From: Oenanthe sinensis
Taxonomy: Eukaryota > Streptophyta > Magnoliopsida > Apiales > Apiaceae
Direction: 5' to 3'
Length of the DNA stretch: 64,000 nt
Assembly (NCBI GenBank): GCA_028671895.1
Contig: CM053794.1
Location: forward strand, 21,500,501 to 21,564,500
A model generated the notes under the pieces. It saw only the letters and a list, made by a program, of their open reading frames with translations. It made no database searches and was not told where the DNA came from. Shown in pieces: positions 1 to 13,111 of the stretch. Both the position numbers and the translations under genes were made by a program. Every line of letters starts with the position of its first letter. Within the stretch, counting starts at the first letter, position 1.

Positions 1-3000
1 TGCTGAAACATTTGATACATATAGCATGAATAACATATGACAGCACAAAGTACGAGGTCCTGGATATAAATTGACTATACAAAGAGATGCTACATTGTTA
101 GGTCCCTAGGTCCCGGGTGATCACAAGCCAAACATTAATCAGTTCCTAGAGATTGTAGACATCTAGATAGCATGAACACTCTCTATAAACATTACATTTA
201 AATAAATCAATATTAGACTAGAGTGACATACCTTAGTCAATAGAGCTTTTACTGGTGTATGATTGTTGAATGAACAATTACGCCTCTTTGCCCTAGAGAT
301 CGAACGTTTACTCCTTTTGAGATCGAACTTTTACTCTTTTTGGAAAGGAATAACTTTTCAGCTACCAGTTAACATTATTCCTCGAAACAATACAACGCTC
401 ATCCAGACGGAAACTGCATTACCTTCAACACCCAAATATTTCCTTGTAGATATTGGTCTTGGCAGCAGCTTCACTAAACTCAGCACTCTGGAAACCAGTA
501 GTCCTGATACTAGCAGAGTAGAACCTTCAAAAACTCCGAACTACCCTTCAACTTCTGTATCAATACCAAGTCTTCATGTGGATTGATTCCTTGCACTAAG
601 TGTATCTGCCTCTGGTTTAATTGAGTTAGTTCCTTGATTCGAACCCTACTCAATCTTGATTAGTTAGTGCATCTTCAATCTTCATTGAATTCACTCAGAA
701 AAACCAATGAAATACTTTTATACATGCACGACACTACCAATCACTACTCTACTACCCAGATTCATCAAGAACTGACTCTAGGAAATGTTGTTACACAAAA
801 CCTTTTGTCATGACAGATGTGTCCTTAATGTTTCCTTAGATATTCAGTGGGTAGAGTAGTCTTCTTCAAATATGATTGAGATCATCTTGCATTATTTTTA
901 AATTGACAATTTCCTTTCTAATATGCAATCACTCAATCTGGATCACTCAGTGCTCCTTAGAATCTCAACTGTTACTCAATGAGCACTGCTAGCCTTTGAA
1001 CATCAAACACGACTAGTTGATCCAACTTACTGATGCTCCCCATGTGATGCTGCTTGCAGCTTTTCTTCATCTGGTGTCATCTGATATTGAGCCCTAAACA
1101 GGATGTCAACCTTTAGAAATTCAAAGCTAAAATCAAACGAATGCTAGGGAGCTTGATGATGATGTTCACTGCATCTAGATCATCTTAATTCAATCACAGA
1201 CTCTGTGTAAGCTCTTAACTCTAAATAAGATAGCCCTTCATCACACCATGTGACTTTAGGCATGATTAATCTTACTTGATGTCTTCTCTTTATATTTACT
1301 GATTAGACTTGCTGTGTCAACTGATTCAGCCGTAGTGAATAGGAAACCTTAACTCTATCCATTATCCTTGTAATTCCACTCAAGGTCTGGATTTCCCTAT
1401 CAACTCCTCCATTTGGTCATGAAGTCCGGAAACTGAACTTTACTCTAGAATACTCCTTTCAGTGCAGACATAACATAGAACTTCATTCGTCAATAAATTC
1501 CATTACCTGCCCTCAAAGTGTCCTTATAGCAATCTGCCTAATCCTTTGAATGTGATTAATCACTGAGATGCTTCTTCTATCGAATGCACGAAAAAACACT
1601 AAAACTAAACAGGGTAGCCTTTGACTTGACTTCCCTTCAACTGACATACTTCACTAATGTCCTTCTTAAAAGAATTTCACTAGAAGTAGTCCTTTCTCAC
1701 CAACTTCATATTTACCGTCGAATCCGTTATCTTGATAAACCAAGTATTAGTTGATAAACCAAGTGTGAGAGCATCACTTGTTGTTGCAGCTAACTCCATT
1801 CTGATAAAATTCAACGAATAGTTGACTTCATCATAAGCATTACATTTCGTGTCAGCAATAACCTCACTTCTAGTAGAGTGAGCTTCTATTTCTCTTGACC
1901 CCGATCAATGCTGTTCATCCTCGAACTGATATTAGGAAACCCTTCGCAAAGAATTCCCTAGGTCTTTCTTAATATTGTGCTTCAGATCATTCAAGAAAAA
2001 TAGGTAACCTTGCTTAACCATTTGAATACCAAAGCAAAAGTAGTTACATGCCTCGAACTTGAAAATGTCAGAGATATATAACTTGTACATGTTGAAAGAT
2101 ACTCTGCATTCACAAATGATTAAGACACGTGGTCCTCAATTTGATTGAGTCCAAGGGTTAGAGATATTTCTAAACATAGTTAACAACAAAGCATTCAAGT
2201 TCAACATGCTTATTCTTATCTGACTGATCACTCCTCATCTATATCAGCCTCAATAAGTAGTCTTGGCTATGAGCTCAGTGATCCCAACCTAACTTAAGGT
2301 TGACTAGCAGTCTATAAGAATCATGTCGTACATATATGTAGTCATAAAAGAATCAATCACTCAGATTCCTAATTCTTCTAAATCACCTTTATTGTTCACT
2401 TTAACATTATATTATCTCTAATTACCCGAGTCAATTTAAATTTAAAAATTTAATTCATGGTTTATTATACTGACCCCTAGGCAATTCTCAAATTAGAAAC
2501 AAACTTATCTTAACAAGCACATGATCAGATATAACATTTAATACAACCATGCGAGTATAAACAGATTATAGACAATGTAAACATCAAGGCACTTAGCATG
2601 CAGCAAATACTCTTTCCGGTAAATGTACCCCTATAAATACCTAAGACTCTATATGCTAACATGATCAATTATCGTAAAGCAAGCATTAAATCACACAAGA
2701 TCTAATCATGAAGTCAAATACTGATAAACAAGCAACACTAACAAACTAGCATAAGTTATCTAATTTATATAGAAATCAAGGTGAGACATGCATTACATCA
2801 AACTTATAATATAATGCAGTTCAACACTTAATACTCTATAATTGAATCAAACAAGTATAAACTAGTTAGAAAGTATACCTGAGCGATGCTTAGCATTCCA
2901 TCTCGAGTGATAATCAATTGATACAAATCAATTTCCATTCTACTGACACTCATGGAAGTATCCTTGCATTTGACCTCAATAACAAATGATGTTCCTGCTT

Positions 3001-4404
3001 CATCCCAAACTGATACCTGATTGTTCTGCTTAAAGACCCCGACATAGAATGTCTCATGTTCTGCTTGAAAAGATCACTCTTCTTTGTATGTGTAGCAATA
3101 ACCCCTTGATTATCATATGTTAGTGATAATCAAACCTTGTGTATTTCTGCCACTGATGTCCTTTAACCAAATCTTCAATTGTTGTTTTGGTTCTTTGACC
3201 GATAAACTGAATTCCTTTTCAAAATCCCGAATTCTTCAGATATTGATTCGAAAACCACTGATCGAAGACTCTTCCCTAAATGAACTAATCCCCTTTCAAT
3301 AACCAAATGATCCACTGAGTAGACCGATGTAGAAATACATCTCCAATGGTAAGATCAGGTCTCAACTCCATTAGAATGTTCTTCAGTGAGTTCGTTTGTC
3401 CTCAACGAACGAAGAATCAACTTCTGTTGTTTCGTTTAATAAAACATTTTGTTCAAACATAAGTATTTAATTTTTTAGGAATTTAAATAATCAAAATAAA
3501 TTGAAAATGCATTTTTGATAAATAATAATAAATTTCTCAATTTCAAATTATAAATAAAATAAAATAATTCGAAAAGAAAGTTTTGATATAGAGATAACAA
3601 ATTTTTCAAGGTATATTAAATAATCCTGAAAAAAAAATTATTTCAAATCAAAATTAATTTTCAAAGAATTTTATAGAATTTATAACCCAAAACAGTTTCA
3701 ATTATAATTAAAATAAAACAGATTGAAAATATAAGTTTGATATAAAAATAATAAATTTTCAAGTCATCTAAGATATTCTTGAAAATAAATTATTTCAACC
3801 AAAATGATTTTCCAAAAAGTTTTATGAGATTTATATTTAAAACTTCCAAGCTTAAATTATAATTAAAATAAAACAACTTGAAAACATAATTTTGAAATAG
3901 AAATACTAAATTTTCAAAACATTTGAAATGTTCATGAAAATAAATTATTTCAATCCAAAAATATTTTCTAAAGAGTTTTATAAAATTTGTAATTAAAGTT
4001 TTATGAAAAATAAATTATTAAATCTCAAAAATAATTCTCAAAATACTTTTAAGAATATTAAACTCAAAAGAAATTAAATTGGATTTTAAGATTAATTTTA
4101 GTTTTCAAATTAATAAAATTCTTAACTAAGAATATTAAAAATATAAAATATTTGAGTCTAAAATTTAAAAGAAAATAAAATATTTTCCAAGATGTAAAAT
4201 TAACTTGAAAAATAAATTATTTAAATTTAAAAATTATTTCCAAAATATTTTATATAATTAAATTCAAATTTAATTATTAAACTAAAAATAATTTGAGAGA
4301 AAAACAATTTTTGTTTTAAATAAAAGTTAAGCTATGTAGCCATTTGTCATGTAGAAACAGCCTTCTAAGTAGAAATTCTACATAGGAATGTTCTACATAG
4401 ATTC
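1..4404. other. Gene-less, AT-rich body of a probable non-autonomous LTR element
   Basis: I see no credible protein-coding gene here. The longest open frame (263-586, +, 107 codons) has no recognisable domain and no coding-like context. 3460-4330 is very AT-rich, with runs of A and T. The stretch lies on the internal side of the LTR at 5078-6010, whose primer-binding site points left, so I infer it is the internal region of a minus-strand LTR retroelement lacking recognisable gag-pol (LARD-like). The far LTR would be outside the window. Alternatively it is host intergenic DNA next to a truncated element. Confidence 0.35.
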
Positions 4405-4884
4405 CATCTCGAACATCCAAGTCGAACATCCAAGTCGAACATCCAAGTCGAACATCCTATCTCGAACATCCTATCTCGAACATCCAAGTCGAACATCCAA
4501 GTCGAACATCCTATCTCGAACATCCAAGTCGAACATCCTATCTCGAACATCCAAGTCGAACATCCTATCTCGAACATCCAAGTCGAACATCCCAAGTCGA
4601 ACATCCTATCTCGAACATCCTATCTCGAACATCCAAGTCGAACATCCAAGTCGAACATCCTATCTCGAACATCCAAGTCGAACATCCAAGTCGAACATCC
4701 TATCTCGAACATCCAAGTCGAACATCCTATCTCGAACATCCAAGTCGAACATCCAAGTCGAACATCCTATCTCGAACATCAACTCAAACATCAACTCGAA
4801 CATCAACTCGAACATCAACTCGAACATCAACTCGAACATCAACTCGAACATCATCTCGAACATCAAGTAGAACATCAAGTAGAA
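4405..4884. repeat. Minisatellite, 12-14 bp units around TCGAACATC
   Basis: About 36 head-to-tail units built on the core TCGAACATC. They come in three lengths: AAGTCGAACATCC (13), TATCTCGAACATCC (14) and AACTCGAACATC (12, mostly at the right end, from about 4778). A 13 plus a 14 makes 27 bp, and 12 is also divisible by three, so one frame on each strand stays open through much of the array. The array is flanked by a short direct repeat, TTCTACATAGGAAT, at about 4376 and 4886. It sits in the leader between the primer-binding site at 5067-5077 and the element body. Confidence 0.95.
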
Positions 4885-5064
4885 CTTCTACATAGGAATA
4901 TTCTACTTGGCCATCTAGAACATTTTTTACTTAGAAAAATTCTGGGCTTCAACAATTAACAAAACACCTACTGCTTCCTTTCTGGATGCCAAATGAACCA
5001 ATCGTACCCTCTTTAATCTCAAAAATAAAAATAGATCCAATCGATTTGTATGTCAATCGAGTAG

Positions 5065-5077
5065 CTTTGATACCAAT
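5065..5077 (-). other. tRNA-Met-type primer-binding site
   Basis: Read on the minus strand, the sequence just inside the LTR at 5078 is TTGGTATCAAAGC. It matches the usual plant Copia initiator-Met primer site TGGTATCAGAGC with one difference. It fixes the orientation: the element body lies to the left and the LTR at 5078-6010 is its 5' LTR. Confidence 0.7.
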
Positions 5078-6010
5078 TGTTGGGTCCCGGAGATCGTAGA
5101 GGGGGGGTGAATACGATTCCCAAATTAAAAAAATAACTATTAATTATTTTTGGGACAACATAAAAATTACTTTAGTTCAAACCCGGGTACTGTTCATCAT
5201 CTTCTTCAACCTCAAGAACACCATTAAAATAACCAAGATAATGAACGGTAAATCATCCAAAACACACAACACAACAAGATCCAAGAATATTACTTTATAT
5301 TCATTGAAGTGGGGTAGATGCTACAAACAAGTTCAAGAACATAAGCTCAAGAACACAACAAAGAAGTGATTTTTGTCTCCTCTAAAACTATTACATTTTG
5401 TAGACCTAGGAGACAAAAATCAGCCCTATCTTCTATACAAGATTTAACAAGTATTTTCAATAGAAGAATAGAGGAGTGGTATAGATAAAGAACATTATGG
5501 CTACAAATATATTCAACATCTAGTTCGGCCATGGGGGAGAGAAAAATAATTTTTCTCTCTCCCCTTTTTCTTCTCTCATCCGAATACACACCCTGACCAC
5601 ACTAAAATTGAGGCTTGAGTTTCTTCTTTTATTACAGAAAAAGGTGTAGCTTTTCGCTTTTTCCACCTTTTACTCTTGTCCACTCAAATCATATCTTCAA
5701 AGTCATGTGCCAAGCATGCCTTTGGAAATATTTAATGTAAAAGTAATATTTAATAAATATATAAAATATAAATAAAGAATATCTTTATTTACAAAATATA
5801 TAAATAATTAAATAGATACTTTATTTAATTAAATTAAATATTTCCATTCCACTCTTCAATTTGTGTAGACTTCCTTATCCAAATACTTGGCCCCGTATAC
5901 GTGACTCCACCACGTCCAAGTATTTGGCCTTCTAATCTGTGAAGCTTTAGTAAGATCCAATCAGGTTGTGCCGTCTGTCCCTTATCCATTAGGCTGACAT
6001 TTCTCCAACA
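5078..6010 (-). repeat. 5' LTR of a minus-strand LTR element
   Basis: 933 bp bounded by the inverted termini TGTTGG (5078) and CCAACA (6005-6010). The 5078 end abuts the primer-binding site. It is AT-rich and encodes no convincing protein. The partner LTR is not in the window, so the target duplication cannot be checked. The element appears to have landed in, or next to, the tail of Copia element A. Confidence 0.65.
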
Positions 6011-6539
6011 CTGATTTACCACCTTTGTTGATCCTCTACATGACTCAAGAAAACCAACAACTTTGGATTGATTAAAATCATATTAACCGACGAGAGCTTG
6101 CCTTCAATGTCCTGACACTTTATGCAACGGTCTGGTTCATAAGTGACTAGTCTTGATAGGGGCTCTTGATTCCGAACATGATTCCACATTCTTCTTTGCA
6201 AACCTTACTTGTAGCTTCGATTGTAATGCACTAAAATCTTCATAGACTAAGACAATCTTTTGTAGCTTCCACATCCTTGAATAGATGTCAATATCTTTTA
6301 TTCTCCACTGAGGCATGAACATGTTAATGAACTTCTTCCAGTGAGCTTCAAGTCTGTAAATGATCCTTTGATACTTTGTCTTAACTGAACTCTGTGATCC
6401 AAGATTTCTGTGCACCTGCATATTATTATATGTCCTGTTCTATTGTTGAGTTATCATCAACCATTACATAGAGATTACATTTAGCCTTCCTAGTACACAT
6501 GAAAGTGCAGTGAGTTACTTCCCTTCACTCCTATCTCCC

Positions 6540-7890
6540 CTTTCAGTCTTCATCCTCTTCTTCTTCATTTATCTCAGAACTTTTTAGATTTTCAAATTCT
6601 AGTGTAGTAGACTCTGACTCATCCTGCAATCATGTACACTTTTTATCATCAAACACAACATGAGTAAATTCTATTACAATTTTGGTTCTGAGATTAAACA
6701 CTCTGAATGCTTTTGTGTTCGATGCATATCCAAGAAAAATTGATTCATCTGCCTTGGCTTCAAATTTGCTTAGATTTTCAGGATGTACTTTCAGTACATA
6801 ACACTTGCATCCAAATATGTGAAAGTGTTTCACACTTGGCTTCTTGTCCTTTATCATTTCATAGGGAGTCTTTCCATGCATGTTTATTAAAGTGCAGTTT
6901 TGAGTGAAACATGTTGTATTGACTTCCTCAGCCCAAAAATATATTGGTAGCTTAGATTCTGCCAACATTATTCTGGCAGCTTCTATGAGTGTCCTATTCT
7001 TTCTTTCCACAACTCCATTTTGTTGAGGAGTTCCTGGCGCAGAAAATTGTTGAGTAATTCCCTTTGATGCATAGTAGTCCTTCATGATTGAATTCTTGAA
7101 TTCAGTACCATTATCACTCCTTAGAACTCTAACTGTTTTCTTTGATTTTCTTTCTAGAAAAGTGATATGGTCTATTATGTGTTGTGGAGCTTCATCCTTT
7201 CAATGTAGAAAGAAAACCCATGTGAATCTTGTAAAATCATCTACAATAACATGAGTATATTTCTTTTTGTTAATTGACATAACATTTACTGGACCAAATA
7301 AATCAAAATGCAATAAATAAAAGGATTCAGAAATGGTGTTTATTGTCTTGCTCTTGAAGGATGATTTCCTTTGTTTTCCAAGTTGACATGCTTCACAAAG
7401 TCCATCTTGCACAAAATCAACCTGTGGTAATCCTCTTACAAGATTCTGTTTAACCAACTTGTTGAGTGTTTTGAAGTTGATGTGTGACAGTTTCTTGTGC
7501 CATTTCCAGCTTTCTTCAGTTGAGGCCTTGCTATATAGACATGTGACTTCACTGTGTATGCAATCCTCCAAGCTAGCTTCATAAATGTTACCATGTCTGT
7601 GTCCTTTGAAAACCAAAATGCCTGTTTCTATGTGAGTCACAAGACACCCTTTGTTGTCAAAGCCAGTATGGTAACCTTTATCTCCAAGTTGACTTATGCT
7701 TATCAAATTGTGCCTTAAGCCATCAACTAGAGCTACTTGATCAATGATGACATTCCCAAGTACAATCTTGCCATATCCCAGTTTTTGTCCTTTGTTGCCA
7801 TCTCCAAAGGATACTTCTGGGCCAGCCATTTCCACAAAGTCTGTAAACAGGGATTTCTTTCTAGTCATGTGTCATGAGCATCCACTGTCC
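6540..7890 (-). pseudogene. Copia A protease/GAG-pre-integrase/integrase remnant
   Basis: The aspartic protease site reads LDSGCS near 7885 and is followed directly by an in-frame TGA. From 7868 to 7200 the GAG-pre-integrase domain shows W-HKKLSH and the C-x2-C motif CEACQLGK. The integrase core begins with DLFGPV and VDDFTRFTW. A TGA near 7198 interrupts it, and it resumes with the LRSDNG-like segment and then, in the 7085-6630 frame, TPQQNGVVERKNRT and the FGCKCYV region. Integration activity is therefore not expected. The frame decays into an acidic tail near 6540, and the polymerase half is absent. Confidence 0.85.
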
Positions 7891-8241
7891 AGGATTAGGG
7901 TTATTTTCTTTACCCTGGTTCCCTGCATACATAAAGCAGCTAGTTAGATGTTTTGAGGACCCAAACAGTTTTGGATCCTTTTCTACTAACTTTAGGAGAA
8001 ACAGGCTTAACAGTTTTCACCTACGGTTTACCTGTCTCTTTTGTTGCTTTAGACTCTGGTGGAGTATTAATAGTGTCATACCAACTTTTATCAATAGAAG
8101 ATTTTAGCTCATAAAAATTGTAATACAAATCATGATAGTCTCTACACATATAAATAGAATGAAATATGCTACCACAGTGATAACAAGGTTTCTATGGTAT
8201 GTAGTGACTTTTCAGAGTCTGAGAAGGACTAGACTCTGATT

Positions 8242-9391
8242 TCATCTTAATATTTTTTTACAATCTATAGCTAAATGGTTGTGGTTGCCACATCTATAAC
8301 ACTTCTTTCTAGGAGCATTAGGATCTTTTTGATAATTATTAGCCTTATTAATGCCTTCCTTACCATTCCTATTTCTCCTAGTTTTGGTGGACTCTGATAA
8401 GTTCTCTAGTCTTTCTTTCAACTTAGACTTAGACAAGTACCCTATGTTAATATTTTTCTTAGAGTTATTTTCTCCTGTTTCATCTGTCTTCTTGTCAACA
8501 ACAGGGGGACTATTGACAGATGAGTTTGTGGTTTTAGGTTTTTCTTTAGGGGTCACAAACTTAACAGGAACAAATGTACTTTTGTCTTTAGTCTTATTAA
8601 ATTGGCTAGCTTCTTCATTGTTATCATTCTCAACAATAGGTCTTTTGTCTTGACTCTTGTCATAGCCTAGACCAGCAGTTTGACACACATTCTGATTATT
8701 GAGAATTTCTTGAACTTTTCTACCAGAGTCTGTCCAGACTCTAAACTTGATTCTCTCTTCTTCTAATTCTCTCTTAACATAGTCATAGGCTTTCAAGATT
8801 TCAGTGTAGTTATGACTATGTTTCTCAGAATCCTTTTCGTATTGTTCCATTAATATTAACTCAGACTCTAAATGATTATTCCTTTTAGTCAAGGTTGAAT
8901 TTTCCTCTCTCAATACTTTCACTTTCACTAGTGAGAGACCTACATGTTGTCATTATTTTATTAACCTCACTTTGCACAATTTCTATACCATCAGAGTCTA
9001 AATTAATTAAGGATTCAGGAGTAAAGATTGATACCTGAGTTTTAGGAGATGAGGGTTCTTTCGGAGATTGTGATTTTCTTGAGGAGGATGCCATCAATGC
9101 TAGATTTTCATAATCAATTTCATCCTCTGAGCTTGAATCTGCCCAATCCTTTCCTGTTGATAAAAGTGCTTTTCCTTTTCCTTGAATTTTTGACTTTCTG
9201 CATTCACTGGCAAAGTGCCCCAATATTCCACAGTTGAAACATTTGACCTTTGCTTTGTTAAGTTTGATTATAGTACTCTTGCTCTTCTCAACCTTCTCAT
9301 CTTCCTTCTTGAATGATGGCCTCTTGCTAAATTTACCAGTTCTTTTGTTGAATTTCATTCTTTTGAAGTTTTTAGCAAACATAGCCATCAT
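8242..9391 (-). pseudogene. Copia A nucleocapsid: two zinc knuckles and coiled coil
   Basis: The frame from 9391 is Lys-rich and carries a CCHC knuckle (CFNCGILGHFASEC) near 9240-9200, then an acidic Ser-rich stretch. A shift near 8905-8930 moves reading to the next frame. That frame continues as a Leu/Glu-rich probable coiled coil (ENSTLTKRNNHLESELI) and ends in a second, variant CCHC knuckle (CYRCGNHNHLAIDC) near 8300. Two knuckles separated by a coiled coil differ from the simplest Copia Gag layout. The stop before 9391 and the frameshift make it non-functional. Confidence 0.75.
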
Positions 9392-9559
9392 TTAACTTCG
9401 ATCAATCTCTTCATCAGAATCAGAGTCTGTGTTAGTAGACTCTGACTCCACAACAACTTTACCCTTCTTCCTTGAATCCTTGATTCTAGCTTCTATGGGT
9501 TGTTCCTGTTGTTCTTTCTCAGACTCCATCAAGAGTGCCACAGATTTTGTCTTCACAGA

Positions 9560-10201
9560 CTACTTATTCTTCCTCTGTTGCATCTCCAAATCATATGTCT
9601 TGAGTCTGCCATACAATTCTTCTAGAGTCAGTTCATCCAAATCTCTAGCTTCCCTTATGGTTGTTGTCTTATTGTCCCACTCTTCAGGAAGTGCTCTCAG
9701 AAACTTGGTGTTTGTGTCTTCAGAATCATAAACCTTACCAAGCATAGCCATCTCATTCAAGAGTTTTGTAAACCTATCATACAACTCAGTGATAAATTCT
9801 CCAGATTTTGCCTCAAAATATTCATACTCCTGAATTAGCAAAGACCTAGCATTCTTCTTGACATCTTTAGTCCCTTGACAGTGCATTTCAAGTTTAGTCC
9901 ACATCTCCTTAGCAGTTTGACATGATATAACACAGTTTTTAAGAACAGAATCCAAACTGCTGAAGAGTATGTTTTTGACCTTTGCCTCCTTAAGGACATT
10001 CTCCTTGTCCTCTTTTATCCATTCAGCCTTTGGTTTCTCAATGAAGTGTTCTTCAGTAAATTTGTCTTCATTGATTTGAGGCACAAGCTTTAAGGGCACA
10101 TAGGGTCCTTCATGAATTCTTTTAAGATAGTCAGGGTCTGTTGCTTCCAGATGGTGCAGCATCTTAACCTTCCAGTGGGTGAACTCGTTTCTCTTAAGCA
10201 T
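9560..10201 (-). pseudogene. Copia A gag, N-terminal domain
   Basis: 213 codons of a Copia capsid-like Gag (DUF4219/UBN2-type), recognisable from FTHWKVKMLHHLEATDPDY at the start and from EYFEAKSGEFITELYDRFT and LRALPEEWDNKTT further on. Gag would package element RNA in virus-like particles. The frame continues upstream of the first ATG toward the primer-binding site, so the true start may be slightly 5'. A TAG at the 3' end separates it from the nucleocapsid part, which would otherwise be in the same polyprotein. Confidence 0.85.
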
Positions 10202-10257
10202 AGGAATCTTAGAATTGCCATCTTTATTTCCAGATATCTTTGATCGATTTTAAACCT

Positions 10258-10271
10258 GGCTCTGATACCAA
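10258..10271 (-). other. Primer-binding site of Copia A
   Basis: On the minus strand it reads TTGGTATCAGAGCC, a full match to the common plant Copia initiator-Met primer site. It sits directly inside the LTR boundary and fixes the element's direction. Confidence 0.85.
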
Positions 10272-10504
10272 TTTTTTTCCCAGTTACACAAGTAGAAGGG
10301 GGGGTTGAATACTTGTGTGTCTTTTCTGCCTGATTTTAAAATCAAATTAAGAACAAAATTGGTTTTTAAAATTTTGAGAACTGTCGTCCGTGCGGATGGA
10401 TCGGAGGCCTCAAGTGCGGTCCGTGCAAAGTTAACTATTGTCGGGGAGGATGGGTAACTGTCGTGTAGCATATTGGTTTTTAAAATTTTGAGAACAGTCA
10501 TAAT
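10272..10504 (-). repeat. LTR remnant of Copia A with an embedded CACTA-like fragment
   Basis: Right of the primer site begins an LTR-like segment with a G-run and TTGAATACTTGTGTG. It lasts only about 100 bp. From about 10361 the sequence is closely related to 26650-26760 within CACTA element 1 (GGATCGGAGGCCTCAAGTGC, then GTGCAAAGTTAACTATT). The block is flanked by two direct copies of GGTTTTTAAAATTTTGAGAAC. Beyond 10505 the segmental duplication starts. Confidence 0.6.
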
Positions 10505-11559
<1,055 letters not shown>

Positions 11560-12255
11560 AAAGATTTTTAAATTTGTTGGTATAACCAATTAAGTTGCTA
11601 AGATAGTGAGTTTTCAATTTTCCATAGACCTCGTCTAAAGACATCTCATCTAAATCAGTCTTGTCTCTTATCAAAGATGTTTATAGATCTCATTCTTCTG
11701 GAAGAGCCCTTAGAAACTTGGTGTTTGAGTCTTCATTGTCATACACTTTATCCACCAAAGCCAAGTTGTTTAATAGTGTTAGAAATCTGTCATAGATATC
11801 TGTGAGGGATTCATTCTATTTTGCTTCAAAGTATTCATATTCCTGAATTAACACAGATCTTCTGTTTTTCTTAATTTCCCTAGTTCCTTGACATTGAACC
11901 TCCAGTGCATCTCAGATCTCTTTTGCTATTGTACATGCTATTACCATGTTGGACATTATAGAATCAAGACTGTTATGCAATATGTTCCTTATCTTGGCAT
12001 CTTTGAGGACTTCTTGCTTTTTTTAATTGGTTCATTCTTTCTTGTCCTTCAGTGTATATTATTTAGGAACTTGTCTTCCTTCTACAATAGTTGCAGGCAC
12101 CAATTTTATTAGAAGATACTGGCCTTTATTGATTCTATCCAAATAATCAAGGTTTGTTGCTTCGAGGAACATTAACATCTTCACCTTCCATGTAGGGTAC
12201 TCAGCTTTCTTCAAGATTGGAATTCTTATGCTCTCATACTTGTTTCCAAACATGA
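11560..12255 (-). pseudogene. Copia family B gag fragment (B1)
   Basis: Minus-strand gag of a second Copia family. The start is recognisable as GNKYESIRIPILKKAEYPTW followed by KVKMLMFLEAT (12253 downward). Further on are phrases related to element A gag, such as the region matching LRALPEEW. It is broken into short frames by stops and shifts and ends near 11560 against AT-rich DNA, so nucleocapsid and pol are missing. The same truncated piece occurs at 29960-30661, so the truncation is older than the segmental duplication. Confidence 0.8.
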
Positions 12256-12288
12256 TTTTATGATCTAACAGTTGATTTTAACTGCCTG

Positions 12289-12837
12289 CTCTGAAACCAA
12301 TTATTTGCCCGGAAATATAATATATTGCAGAAAGGGGGGTTGAATATAATAGTACCAATTTATCGATCAAGAACACAAGTATGTAAAAGATGTACACTGT
12401 TTTGTATTAAAGATAATGAATAGAACACAAAACTCTCTCAAGAAATTCTTTGTTCTCAAGAGCTGCTAGGTTATGAATAATATGATGTGAAGGTTACAAT
12501 TAAGTTAACCTATGTCTGTGTTTATATAGACACTTACAATTCAATTACAAATCAGATTAAAAAAAGAACATCTTCAAATAAGGAAATAGACTTGCATTAG
12601 GATTCCTTCTCACTATAATAATCAAACTCTGATTTGATTGCTTCCTACAAAAACTCTGAAGTGGAAACTCTGTCGGTTGATTATTCTCTGACTTGAGCAT
12701 TCTCTGTTAGAGTAAACTCTGATTGAGTATTCTCTGATTGAGTAAACTCTGACCGACAACTTTTTCATTCTCTGATGACGTCAACATAAACTCTGATTGG
12801 TATTTTCTGACAATCATCAGTGTTTGCATTCCTAACA
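12289..12837 (-). repeat. Family B primer site and 5' LTR (B1)
   Basis: On the minus strand the primer site reads TTGGTTTCAGAGC (one change from the consensus) at about 12288-12300. The LTR then runs from about 12305 to the AACA end near 12837. It contains a G-run followed by TTGAATATAATAG and a cluster of AAACTCTGA/TTCTCTGA motifs between about 12640 and 12800. The same LTR is present at 28188-28695 and 30712-31246. Confidence 0.7.
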
Positions 12838-13111
12838 TATATTAATATGAAAATTTAAAATAGTTCAAGTATTTGAATGAACTCATTTTTTGCTCATAAA
12901 CCAACGGAAAGTTAACATACAACAGATTACCTCACATGTATATAGTTGGACAAATAGAGGTCAATAGTGTACTTGTGTGTATACAAGTGGACATTCGAGA
13001 ATGAATGTGCTGGGGCTTGGAGTATTTGACTCGGGGGGAAGTTTTGGAAATGTTTGTGGTAGGCAAGTTTGTTTCTTTGGAAGAAACAGGAGGGAAAGAG
13101 TTAGAAATTTG

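Larger units (their letters stand above)
6011..10272 (-). mobile_element. Ty1/Copia retrotransposon A, decayed and lacking RT/RNase H
   Basis: Minus-strand Copia element. From its 5' end at 10272 it shows a primer-binding site, gag, a zinc knuckle, a coiled-coil segment with a second zinc knuckle, the protease DSG site, the GAG-pre-integrase domain and the integrase core. No reverse transcriptase or RNase H is visible before the adjoining LTR at 6010, so the 3' half is lost. The reading frame carries at least four nonsense codons and a frameshift. 6011-6540 holds minus-strand open frames (such as 6137-6421, 94 codons) that I do not recognise and that may be post-pol sequence of the same family. 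Confidence 0.85.

Noticed and set aside
95..125. TGTTAGGTCCC...GTCCCGGG near the window start as the partner of the LTR at 5078
   Set aside because: It shares only a few bases with TGTTGGGTCCCGG, and no polypurine tract or further homology could be followed.
263..586. Plus-strand open frame of 107 codons near the window start
   Set aside because: No domain, signal peptide or supporting context. It lies within the probable internal region of a gene-less LTR element.
630..660. GGTTCGAATC-like word on the minus strand suggesting a tRNA T-arm
   Set aside because: No acceptor, D-arm or anticodon arm can be folded around it.
4388..4870. Open frame of 160 codons with SRTSKSNIL repeats
   Set aside because: It is a by-product of the minisatellite, whose unit lengths keep the frame open. 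The opposite strand is open in the same way, and there is no non-repeat coding sequence.
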